Shown: piece by piece, positions 34,694 to 45,856 of the stretch | How positions within the stretch are numbered: the stretch's first letter is position 1 | Layout: every line of letters begins with the position of its first letter | NCBI GenBank assembly: GCA_014898425.1 | Contig: RCSZ01000003.1 | Location: forward strand, 744,001 to 808,000 | From: Botryotinia globosa | Taxonomy: Eukaryota > Ascomycota > Leotiomycetes > Helotiales > Sclerotiniaceae | Direction: 5' to 3' | Length of the DNA stretch: 64,000 bases | Notes under the pieces: generated by a model | Database searches by the model: none | What the model saw: the letters and a program-made list of their open reading frames with translations, nothing else | What the model was told of the DNA's origin: nothing | Translations under genes and position numbers: made by a program

Positions 34694-36880
34694 TTATAGA
34701 TCTTTCGAAGTACTAGCTTCAGTCGAAGTAGTAGCGTCACTTTGTCCGTTTTCATCCCGAACTTCGATTCCTGTTCCCTTCTTTTCCCTTTTAGTATTGT
34801 GTCTGTTGTCCTTTAGGAAATCAACTTCTGCTTTATTTTCAGCCTCCAATTCACCATTTCTTTCCTTTTCCTTTTCTCTAGCCTTCTCCATCTTATGTAT
34901 AGCCTCCTTGGTCAAATCTTGCTTAAACATTCTTTCCAAAACATCCTTCTTTCTAGTCCTATGATCTCCGATACTGATAAGTACACCAGCTGTTATATTC
35001 ACTGTGATACTACAGCATAGAATAACTGTAGTCAATGCAAATGGTCTGGTCTTATAACTAATTGCCCAAGTACATGTACCAAGAGCTATTTGAAGAAGAG
35101 AATGGCAATCCAGAAGAACGACAACGGCGACAAGTAATCTGAGAGGAAATGCGTGATGCGTATTAGTTTCGTGGGGCTTATAGAACGTATGAGATCGGTT
35201 GAATTTCTTTTGATGATGTTGAAGTTTCTTTTGTTGGGCTGGATTAAGGACTGATACTTCATCTTCGACAATCTGATCTTCTAGATCTTCCGGTAATATG
35301 GCTGGTAAATCGTTCTGATCTTCTAATTTTGGTAGAGCCTTTTCTTTGCGGAGTCGCCATGTTAGGTGATGATAGTGAGCTATGTATATCATATGATAAG
35401 TGTCGATAGCCCGGAATGGAGCAAGTCCATCACCCATAATAGCAAAAAGGGCAACAAGAACATTGTCAATAACGTTGATCACATAAAGACGTTTACTTCC
35501 AACATTTACCCAACCGATCAGGAAAAGAACCCATGCTAATCCAAATAGAGTAATAAGGGTTGCATAAAGGGTAACGAAGAATCCGAGAGCTAAAAATATT
35601 AGTCTAATGTATGCCATAGATGATTGCAGAAAACTTACGCTGTCTAACATATTGTCCAAATCCTTTCATTGCTCGCTTGAATCCTTCTCTTCTTGAATGT
35701 AATAGATGACGCACATGATCATTAAGTTCTTCTTTATCCTCTGGTGACCAGCCGTCCAAATTAATGCCTTCCGGGACTACGGCATAATGAGGATGTTCCT
35801 CATCTGGATGCGATATGGATTCAGTGAGAGTAAAAGCACCAGTATCTCTACTTTGAAGTCGAGGCCTTTCTGGGCGAGGGAGGGTTTGTCCTAATTCGTC
35901 ATTTGGCCCAGGCTCTTCTATTGTTGGAAGATCCCCCAAGTTTGTTGCACGACGAGAAAGATTTGTTTGCTGACGAGTGAAATCATTGATTGGTCGACGA
36001 ACAAGTTCATTTCGGGTAAGATTATATGTTGGATTACGGTTAAATAGGTTTCCAAGTGATGGAATAAATAAAGAGTTCTGAATATTAGTAAGACTTGTCA
36101 GTGTAGAAATTTCGGGATCTGGAAAATGGTTAGAGATATTCAAGAAATTCCCATAAAAACATTGAGGGGAGACAAACCAACTAGATCAAGGAAATCAACA
36201 AGATCAGTGTCGTATTCATCTTGTGTTCTTGGGACCCCTTCACTATGAGTATGAGAATGTTGTAGAGGAGGAGGGACTTCATTTGTCGTATTATTTCCAC
36301 CGGTATTGATTGAAGCAAAAATTGGACCTTCTTGTTTTGTTGCGGAAGTCTCTTCAATGGTAGATGGGATATATGAACCCGCCCTAACTCGTGGGGGACC
36401 GGCAGTTGAAGCCGATTGGGAGGTTAACCATGCTGGGCGCTGTGGTTCAGAACTACTTCGACGCCTGTTCGATGTATCAATAGTATCGTTGACCGATGTG
36501 AGATGATTTTCAACATGTGGAGTTGAGTTATTGCGGGTCTGCCAATCTCTCCGAGATGTATTATCATAAGGTTGATTGACCTGCGAATTTCCAGCAGGAA
36601 GATTGGCCGATGATGGTATTCGTCTGATTCGAATAGTTGGTCGCCATACCGCTGGTGGAGGTCGTTGTGCTTGTCCGGTTGTTCCTTGAGAATTCAGTGT
36701 GTTTTGTTGTGCCAGTGAATTCGCCGATGTACGCGCTGTAGATGCCGCAATACTGCCTCTTCTACTGTTCCTTCTTGCACTATTTCCAGAAATTCCGGAT
36801 GTCGATAATGTTGGTAATTCTGTCCCCGTTGTTGTTAAGAAGTTTGGATCTTCAATTGCAGATCCCCGCCGCGATTGCAT
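34694..36880 (-). CDS. DUF2985 integral membrane protein
   Basis: Fungal multi-pass membrane protein of unknown function. Three exons: 36880-36178, 36118-35639 and 35589-34694. Introns are 59 and 49 bp, both phase 1 (GTTTGT..CCAG and GTAAGT..TTTAG). The product is 692 residues. The N-terminal 350 residues are Ser/Asn/Arg-rich and disordered. The DUF2985 core begins with MKGFGQYVRQPLGFFVTLYATL, formed across the second splice junction, and continues with helices FGLAWVLFLIGWV and NVLVALFAIMGDG, then the signature LAPFRAIDTYHMIYIAHYHH. Two further helices (LLVAVVVLLDCHSLLQIA, LTTVILCCSITVNITAGV) follow. The last 90 residues are a charged, coiled-coil-like tail. Splice phases and the restored DUF2985 motif support the model. 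Confidence 0.85.
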
Positions 36881-37044
36881 TTTTGCTTATGTATCAAGGC
36901 CCCCTTGATTGATATTAATAAGAACAAGTCTAAAATCTTGTAAATAGAAAGGATCGAGAAATATTTTAGGGGACCATCGGAACAATAAGATACTAAAGAG
37001 ATGTAGATTGAGAAATCTACTTTGTAGGATTCGGTTTCTTTTCC

Positions 37045-37086
37045 TTCTGCTTCTGCTTCTGCTTCTGCTTCTGCTTCTGCTTCTGC
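37045..37086. repeat. (TTCTGC)7 microsatellite
   Basis: Seven perfect hexamers, 42 bp, about 165 bp upstream of the DUF2985 start and probably in its promoter or leader. Read on the minus strand it yields an Arg-Ser repeat frame that I do not accept as a gene. Confidence 0.95.
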
Positions 37087-40000
37087 CGAAGCTTTTCCTC
37101 ATGAGCAGGTGAGCCAAGAATCAAGTTCTGACAATTGAGCTACCACCATACCAACCCTCGAGCCACGGATTAACCTAATTCCAATGGTTAAAGTTTGGTG
37201 AGTGGTCTGCGATGAATAGAAAATTGGGTCTTGACTTTTAAGATTGAAAATTGCACGCAAAATTACACGGCCGGTACGTCATATGGAGAGAGCGCTTTTA
37301 GTACTTGGGAAAGTACTGTAGGTGTGAATAAAAGTCTGTGGGGGGAGGGATAGGAGAGATGAGACTAGGTGATAATGATAATATAATTGTTCGATGCTTT
37401 AGCCAACACAGAAGAATGAATGGGTTCCAAACGCGCTTCGGATCATATCAATTCAATGTCTATGCGATAATGTGATTCGGATAGAAAAGAAGTTTCAGAA
37501 CAGTACCAATTTCCAGTCATCATTTTCGTTTGTACTCCGGTCCTCGAAGACTCGAAGAGTGGGAACCAGTAGATACTAGATAGGTATCGAAAACACGGCT
37601 GAGTAATCGATAGGCATTAGACAAATACCAATCAGATTCCCATATCTATCATCGAACATTATCTCCGAATCTCCAGTTGGAATCGATTATCAAATAATAA
37701 TAATGGGAATTCGTGAATGTCGTGCTTCTCAAATTATAGACCAATCAAAGTCGACATTGTGATGGAGATGCTAGGTAATGGAGAAGGCAAATTCAAAACG
37801 TTGGCAGCATCAAGAATTATGCAGGATCTCAGATTGATTGATTGAGCTTCAAGGGACCACCTGGGTATTGTTGGACCCTTATGCAAGGCTAAATCATCGT
37901 AGCAAGGCTGACGAATGCCTTCTTTCTTTCTCGTAACGTGAGGGTACAAAGTACATCGTGAGAGAGAGGTGGTACAGTCTGCTTGGTCGGAGTTTGTATC
38001 GTCCTAAAATTCTGGAATGATCAATAAAATTAATCTTAGAGCTCAAAGTACACTATTTAGGATTGCCCAAATTCCAAAATATTCTCTTCCAGACGGGGTA
38101 GGATCATCAACTGAGTTCCTCTTGGGTCAAGTTTTATAACCATGTGAGTCGAATCACTTTTCGTTCTCTATCCGTAAGTACTTTCAAGTATGCGCCACGA
38201 AATACTTTGGTAGAAATCTATAGCACATATGTCTTAGGTATATGATCTCTGTAACGTTCATTTCGAAGAATGGAATTGTCTCATCGTGAGGAGATCGAAT
38301 CGATGGAAACAGTACAGATCGTAACCTGATGGCGTAAGCATAAGAGGACAAACATGATATCATTTGTACCCGATGATCGTGATTGCTCGATCTTGTACGC
38401 TCCCCGCCACGATAAGAGCGAGACATCTAAGATGCATCTATGAGGCGCAACGGGATTGACTTTTCATTACCGGATAGGCGGAAGGATTTGGAAGTTATTC
38501 GAGAATATCAGCTGGGCGTTTGAATCGATGCCTCGTCAACTAGAATGGCGAAGATGCTCTTGGAATGAAGAGCATAAGAGTGGAGAGATTCCCCATCTGT
38601 CCCATAACAAATGATCCTGAAGACCCAAATCGAGGCCACGTTCAAGCCTCTGAGCTGAAATATGTCGCAGCGGCCCTTCACCGCGTACACCTGAGAGTCA
38701 TCTCAAGAAAGAGTTGTGCCTATGTAGCAGATGAGAAACAAAGGAGGAAGCCGAATAACAGAAACCGACGGAAAGCTAGATAGAAGCTGTAACCTTACGA
38801 GTAGGTGTAGATGTAAGTAGAGAGAGAAGTGAAATGGCTGAATTCTAGAACCACTCCATAGATTTGCCCTTTCTCCACAGTGGAGACATTGATAATTTCC
38901 CTCGAGCTATTATTAAGTTCCTGATACTAGCACTGGCAGATATCACGACTGAGAATGGATGGGCCTGCATTGAGGCGGTATCTGAAAGGATCCTCTTTTA
39001 CTCCATATCAAATAGAGAAGAGAGGGTAGGTACTAGGGAGGTAGCTGGTCAATCATCAATCCCTTTGTCATGATGTCAATACTGTATGTAGTCCATTCCA
39101 AGCAGCCATCTTGTCATGAGGAATATTCACAAATTCTCCTCTTCTGGTGATGAGTCGAATGAAAACGCATTGCCTCCACCACTCTCAGATTTCCTCAAAT
39201 AAAAGACAAGGTCGAGGCCATTTTGTGGCAGTAGGATTGAAAGTATTGGAAGAACGTGTGCTTTGAAAAATTCTCGAGGTCAACGTGTACGGCCGCCGCT
39301 GGCAAGGGAAATCCACTGTTTATAGTACCCGACCGAGTAGCATTCGGGGATTTTATACCCAATCGATGAAATGGGGGAACAGATCCAAGGAAGAATTCTG
39401 AAGGGTTGTGAGACGTTTTGACAATCCAAAATGGTGGTTGTTCTTGTAGCTGCTGAAGGATTTGTGTGAAATGATAATAACATACTCAACTTGTCCATGT
39501 TTCCCAACTGTTAGAAGTTAATCTTCATCTCATAGTGGTATCATGACATGTATAATGGATTCATGCCACCGTACAAGGCTCATATCTTGATAACTCAAAG
39601 AAGATGCACTCAAGGCAAATAGAGAGATTCCCAGTACCTGAGCTGAGCTGAGTATGATATCTACCTAGGGAGGTAGTCGAGGTAGTGCAATCGATCCTTT
39701 TGGCTCCATATGCCTAGGTACGGTCATACACATGAGTAATACTGTAAAATCTATCCACTCAAGAATGACAAACATGAAGCCTTTCAAGTCAAGTGCACTT
39801 CTCCTCTCATCATCCAATGTGGCGGGCGGTACAACGATTAGGACATCTCCTCCATGGTAACAATAGTAGCACTACAGTACTTGGGATTCACTGCAAGGTT
39901 AAGAAATGTCATAACCCTTGAAACTCTTCCGCGCCCCCTCCAAAAAAGAGGTGGTGGATATCTCTGGGCTCGGCTATCATCGAGTTAAGACTGAAATAGC

Positions 40001-40140
40001 CATCTCATGCACCGGAACGTACAGTACCAGGTACACCTGCAATACCTACTCCTACTGTACCGATCATAGATATAACCATCTCACCTCCTCACCTTTCTTA
40101 AGCATTCAACTTCCGCAACTGCAACTGCAGCGGCAACGGC

Positions 40141-40174
40141 AAATTCAAATTCAAATTCAAATTCAAATTCAAAT
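40141..40174. repeat. (AAATTC)5.7 microsatellite
   Basis: Five full AAATTC units plus four bases, ending 80 bp before the start codon of the F-box gene, so probably within its 5' leader or core promoter. Confidence 0.95.
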
Positions 40175-40254
40175 CAATATTAATATACATACTTGATATC
40201 TATCGTTCTTCAAGTCGTCTCATATACAACATACTTATACAACAATATTTAGTA

Positions 40255-42919
40255 ATGATGGAGAAGTTCAAACGGCATTCCACCTATGGTAAAGCTACTT
40301 GTGAACCCATCACCCTGTCCAAAAGTAAGAGAGATGGCAATTGGCAGTCGGCGGCTCTCAAAAACTTCTTGCCAGCCGATGGTTCTATCCTCCATGATGA
40401 ACATTCAAATATCTCAGCAGGTAACAATATGGTATCCTGGCCAAGTATGTATTCTCCCCTCCACGCCCTGCCATCTCATTAACGTTATCGCAGGTATTGC
40501 TAACCACGTCACACCACGATCCGCGAAACCGATAACAATCCCATATCTCCCCACGGAAATTATCAACCACATTATATCTCGGACTGACGACTTGGAATCA
40601 TTGAAGAACTGGGCGCTAGTTAGCTGGGCATACAATGATATTGCCGAACGAATCCTGTGGTCAAATATCACCATCAATACCGCCCAATTCTACGATCCAT
40701 CCTACCCCTCAGATGGACAAGATCCTCTTCGAATCTTACGCCATGAAAGTCGCGAAAGACGAAATGACACACATCTACGACCTCCATGGATGAGAATGGG
40801 ACGAGGAGAGCACCGAGTGCCTTCAATCGTTTCGAGGCTACCGAAGGTCAAAAGCTTTGCCCTCAGAACAGTATGGGATGTCGACTCGAGGGATCTCCCT
40901 CAAGGAGGTTCGAGAGAAGATTGGACGATTCGAGAGGTTTATGGGGACTTATTTCCTATGATGGAGAACCTATATACCCTTCGAATCGATGGTGAAGTTA
41001 ATAGAAAAACCTGGGATTTACTACTCGCATTACCATCGCTTCGAGAACTACGGATATGGCGAACAACGACAGTTGACTCCCAGGCTCTTCTAGACAGAAA
41101 CCATTCGGCAGAAGCTATTAGTCAACTTTCCCATAACGAGAAACAAGACCTGGTTGATAACATGGTATTGAATTTCCGAGGGTTATCAAGACTAACAACA
41201 TTCGAGATTGGTTTGCTATCACCTTTGGAATCAGCAGCTTTAGGTGCTGAGGTGCGAGAAAGCAACCTTGAAGTCCTTCACATTGCTGTGACTCGTGATA
41301 ATAGATCTTTTCACAATCAAGGACAATATACTTTGGCGAGATTCTGGGCGAGCCTTGTACCCAATGAGATTGATGAAAGTTCACCATTGATTCAAAATTA
41401 CAACGTTGGCTTCCCCGCTTCCATGCGTGAACTGGTCCTTGAAGACGATGCACACCTGTCAGTTCAACTTCCGTTTTAGTATTCTTGTATACTGATTTTA
41501 AATTCTAGTGTTATTGCTCCTCCAAAAATTGTCCTACAATCATTCCGCAGATGCAGACACAATTTGACCAGATTCTACTTCGACTTTTTAGATGAGACAT
41601 TACTTTCCTTCGTTCTCAAAAGCTCTTCCGAGCAAGCCCCCCTCTTTCCTCGCCTAACTCATCTCCATTTACAATGGCCCGAGTCTGAGAAACACTCATT
41701 CGAACACCCTCGCACCATGACCAAAATTATGCTCGCCTTTATCGAATCACACAAACCTACCCTTCAAAGTTTTCAACTCCTGAATGCAGCTGAAGATAAC
41801 CGACTATTGAAGTATGAAAATCCATTGAATAAAGCGCTTAAAGGATGGATGACAATCAAAGAAATTCGACTGGATTCAGAACATACTCCTGATCACTATG
41901 CCAATGTTCCTAGAGGACAAGAGTGGACTCGACCTGCAGATTTCCTGTCCGTTGATGGTGGAGGCTATTGGGGCGAAGATCTTCGCCGTGCTAGACTTGA
42001 TCGCTTTAACATTACTAACATAGACGTTGGCTTTAAATCATACCGCGCATGGCATAATATCAAAGTTCTAGTACTGAATCCTAAGTTATTATGGAATTAT
42101 GGCCTTCTCCCCGATCCACACGATCAGTTTAGCCCTCGACTTAATTCATTGGTTCATGATCATCTTTTGGGCATGAAGCATTTCGCAGAATCCGAATGTG
42201 AGAATAAAGAGCTTGCAGAGAAAATTTCTCGAAAGATGGGACCAAATCTTCGTGTACTTTCGATTCGCGACTGCAGATTCTGGATTCCCAGTTACGGCAA
42301 ACCAATCTGGCATCTCAGGGATGCTCTTGCAGATCCTGAACAAAGTCGACTGATAAAACATGTTTTGGATCAAAGAGACTGGGACTTTTTATCAGAAAGA
42401 GCTACTACCGATACTCAGGAAGCAGCCAATACTGCTACATTTCTCAGGAACGATATATATTCTCCAAGTCAACCAACAGCAGGATCAATCCCACGTCCAG
42501 TATCTCGTGCCTCCATTATTAGTGACACTATCACTGAACCAGATCTGGAACACGGTTCAGAAGACGAAGATGATGTGATGAACTCTGAGAGTGAGGATGA
42601 AGACGAAGTGATGAATTCTGGGAGTGAGGATGAAGATGAGGACGAAGACTATAGATCCACAGTATCGGAATTGGACGACGAGGCAGAGAGCATACAACCC
42701 GAGGCACAACTTGAGGAAAGCCAACTTACACACCCTCCAGTAGGGTTTACAATTGAGGAAGCCGCACACATAGCACAACTTCATGCAGTATATGCGCCAC
42801 AACCTGATACAGAGATGCCTTTATATACGCACGCAGAGGCGCCAAATCTTGATGCAGATATGGACTTGTTCACTCACACGGAGATGCCTTATTATATTCA
42901 TTCTCATCCCGAGTTATGA
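40255..42919 (+). CDS. F-box protein
   Basis: Probable substrate adaptor of an SCF ubiquitin ligase. Three exons: 40255-40444, 40494-41457 and 41509-42919. Introns are 49 bp (phase 1, GTATGT..CGCAG) and 51 bp (phase 2, GTCAGT..TCTAG). The product is 854 residues. The F-box is at about 80-125: IPYLPTEIINHII, then LKNWALVSWAYNDIAERILW. The central 500 residues have Leu-rich, repeat-like texture (LPSLRELRIWR, LRVLSIRDCRFW), typical of fungal F-box proteins with poorly conserved leucine repeats. The C-terminus has an acidic duplicated block (DEDDVMNSESEDEDEVMNSGSEDEDEDED) followed by a polar tail. Two ATGs in tandem open the frame (40255, 40258). The target is unknown. Confidence 0.8.
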
Positions 42920-43690
42920 TAGGTCGTGCATTGCTGTTTGACCGAACAAATTATATAAAATGAACGACCACGAGGACATGAATATTGGGCGCTAAATATC
43001 AGCATTTGTTTGCATGGGAATGGGAATGGGATTGGGCGCACTTAATACTCTTTACACATGGCTGGCTTCGGGGGCGCTCGAGATGATCAGCAAGGCTTAG
43101 GAGTTTCGGTATACTATTGGAGTCTTTTTCAGATTCATCAGATACCCAATCATTTTGACACATTACATGATGGGACACTGACTTGCTGTCCCTGTCTATA
43201 GCGTCCTTTGTAACTTCGGGATACCAGCGGATGCATTCGCTTCTTGTATATAGCTTTTATTTGCATCTTCTGGTGTAGATTTTACAGTTTAGCGGCATTA
43301 ATTTGCAAATCCAAAGTTAATTACTTTATACAATGTTTGGGCGATTGATTTATGACGTGAAAAAAATTGAAGATGGGATTTACTTGCAAGCACAGTATCA
43401 TCTATCAAACTATTCGCCAAATTTCGTCTGCTCCACGGTACCGCCTTTACCTCTTAATAGACATTCAATGAATAGAGGAGACAAGGCTTCTTGTACATGC
43501 ATAGGAGAACGTGCTCTTAGAAAACATGCACGCTGTGCCCTCTCTGGTTCATTTTGCATTTTGAGTCATACACTTACTACAATAGGTGATACATCCATCC
43601 TAAGTGCTCAACCATAGCGATATCTCATAATCATTAATACCTCTCTAATCATGATTCATAAACCCATTATTCCCTCACTCTCCCATCCAT
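42920..43690. other. convergent 3' spacer
   Basis: 771 bp between the F-box gene and Arp10, converging. A 94-codon open frame at 43333 has no family features. No gene seen. Confidence 0.5.
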
Positions 43691-45535
43691 CTACGACCCC
43701 CACAATCCCAAGGTCCAGCTCCCCTTCTCCCCAACACCACCCTTGAAAGCTCCGGGACCCATACTACCTCTATTTCCTGCACCCGCAGCTACACTCACCT
43801 CCGCATTACGATTTGCTCCGGAAAGACCATGCAGCATCCATGCTTCCCTATCGATGGAGCTTACAGCGGGGATCTTGAGTTGCGATAGTAGAGATGCGCC
43901 GGACCAGGCGCCGAGACTTTCGACGGCTCGTATGATGCCTTTTTCTTCGGGGATGGTGAATTTGTCGGATCTGGCATAGATGGTTGCGGCAATGGAGTCG
44001 GGTTCGGGGGATTGATGGGCAGCGGGGATGATACGTGGGGGATGGGGTGTGGTTGGGGAGATGGAGGAGGAGGGAGAGGAGGGAGAGGAGAGAGGAGGTG
44101 ATGAGGGGGTTTCGATGGGGGAAGTGGGTGTTTGTGATTGGCGATGACGAGTAAGTTTAGGATTGCTTTTGTATTGCGAAACTGCTTTTCCTTGGACGGG
44201 ATCCCAACCTCGTTCTTCGACAAGCGTATTGAGTTCTTCTAGAATTCGAGCTTTCAGGCCAATGATACTGGAGCCGCCGCCCACAAAAACGATTCGGGAC
44301 ATGCAAACAGAGCGGAGGTCGACGGGAAGACGCAGGAGAGCTTGGTAGAGGAGGATATGAATTGGGAGTTCTTCATCGTCGAGCTCGGGGGTGGGGAGAT
44401 GGGTTGCGAGGAGTGCTTCTTCGCAGGGTTGGGCAAGTTGGGAAAAGGGGATGCGGAGTTTGCGTGGTGGGAGGGTGGATTTCAGTGGGATTGTGACTAT
44501 ATCGTTGGATTCTGGGACTTTGGTGATGTTTAGCGATCGCATACCGGCTTGTAATTCGGGTGCTTCTTCTTCTAGTGGCGCGAGACAACTTTCGGGTGCG
44601 GGTTTGGGGACGAAATTTCGAGATGGCTTGCACCATGCCATTCGATTGACTATTTCTTCGCACTCTTCGAAACTTATGAATTCTTCCAAGGCCACATTTT
44701 CTTGGCCGTCTATTGACTCCTGCATCAATATTTTTGGGTCGAAAGATTCGGCCAACAGTGTGCGCATCGCTTGTCCTAATAACTTCGTCGCCCTTATAGA
44801 TCTGTGGCTCGATACTTCTCGGAACTCATATATTCCAGTTACTATGGTTTCGTTCCAACCAATATCTACAATCATAGCGGCTCGAAGACCTGCGGCTACC
44901 GTCGTGAGCGCTGGTGTAGAATGTAAAGATATATTCGGAGATTGGAAATTCGTGAACATCGTATCTAAAATTGTAGAGAGAAGAGGTGATGGTAATATAG
45001 ATGGTAGTGCCAAAGTCACTTTTCTCGGCCTCGAATCGATCAGTAGGAATCTGCGAAGCCATGATCAGTAACGTCCTCTTCAGACTAGAAGGGGCTCTAC
45101 AAACTTTGTATAAGCATCCCTCACAGCCCTCTCAATTTTATCGGCCACTAGCCCCAAATCCACATCCCTCAAATCCAGCTTCCATAGCTCATGTGCCTCT
45201 CCCCATTTCTTCCTATGTATTCTCTCCCTCCAAGCTTTATCGTATCCCGGCTGCCATCTCCTAAAATCACCCGCTCTTCTCTGTTCTTCTGGTCCAAAAT
45301 TTATGACTGCTTTAGGTCCTGCATCGCCTGCGAAACCGACCTTTACATATCGACATCCGATTTCAATCACTATACATTCTTCTTCTGCGCGCAGAGTAGA
45401 GGGCGAACCAAATGAGTTTGAGAGTTGTCGAATAGGCGTATGCGGTGTTGAAGGCGCACCACTACCACCCTGTGGATTTATGGATGGACGAATATTCGAT
45501 ACGCTGCGATGAGCTGGGCCGGATGAATGTGACAT
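43691..45535 (-). CDS. arp10: actin-related protein Arp10 (dynactin pointed-end complex)
   Basis: Actin-fold subunit of dynactin, which helps dynein recruit cargo. Two exons: 45535-45105 and 45050-43691, with a 54-bp phase-2 intron (GTTTGT..TCGCAG). The product is 596 residues. The start ATG at 45535 (MSHSSGPAHRS) is chosen because the longer frame starts at a TTG. Actin-fold landmarks: EECIVIEIGCRYVKVGFAGD (phosphate-1 loop), IVDIGWNETIV (phosphate-2 loop) and VFVGGGSSIIGLKARILEEL (adenosine loop). The splice junction restores FLLIDSRPRKVTLALPSILP. A Ser/Pro-rich insertion of about 60 residues (TPTSPIETPSSPPLSSPSSP region) interrupts the C-terminal part. Divergent from yen1. Confidence 0.83.
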
Positions 45536-45856
45536 TTTGCTATGATTCCATTTCCATCCTAACTCGCCATGCAAGCTTGGAGACCGGGGTCGTATCAATT
45601 ACCTATTGCTAGTATCCATAGTTCTTTTAGCTGGTTTTTGGAGGGTTGACCTTGATTGCTGTGGCAACGAGAAACTGTCAACAAGGATATCTATCGGTGA
45701 AACTATTCTTATCGATTTTCTTCAACTTCATTCACTAGCATTATCGTTCAAACCAGACCCTTTTGCTTTTACCGTGTAAATTTATTGCTTCTTAATAGCA
45801 GTGCTATTATTATGTATAGTTTTTGGAATTAGATTTGAAGAATTGCGTTTGCTATC
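45536..45856. promoter_or_regulatory. 321-bp divergent promoter between arp10 and yen1
   Basis: The start codons of arp10 (minus) and yen1 (plus) are 321 bp apart with no other gene, so both promoters and leaders must share this interval. It is AT-rich toward yen1. No specific factor site is claimed. Confidence 0.6.

Larger units (their letters stand above)
36881..40254. other. long intergenic stretch, no gene supported
   Basis: 3.4 kb. Holds the leader of the DUF2985 gene with a hexanucleotide repeat, then about 3 kb with only short open frames on both strands, none with family features or splice context. A hexanucleotide repeat lies just before the F-box gene. Confidence 0.5.

Noticed and set aside
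36887..37117. Arg/Ser-repeat open frame on the minus strand
   Set aside because: The RS repeat is a translation of the TTCTGC microsatellite; the frame has no other protein features and lies in the DUF2985 upstream region.
37095..37185. tRNA-like D-arm (GGTAGCTCAATTG) on the minus strand
   Set aside because: No B-box, no matching acceptor stem and no T-arm follow it.
45080..45104. Stop codon shortly after the first Arp10 segment, as a sign of a broken gene
   Set aside because: A 54-bp phase-2 intron with good splice signals removes it and restores the conserved actin-fold sequence.
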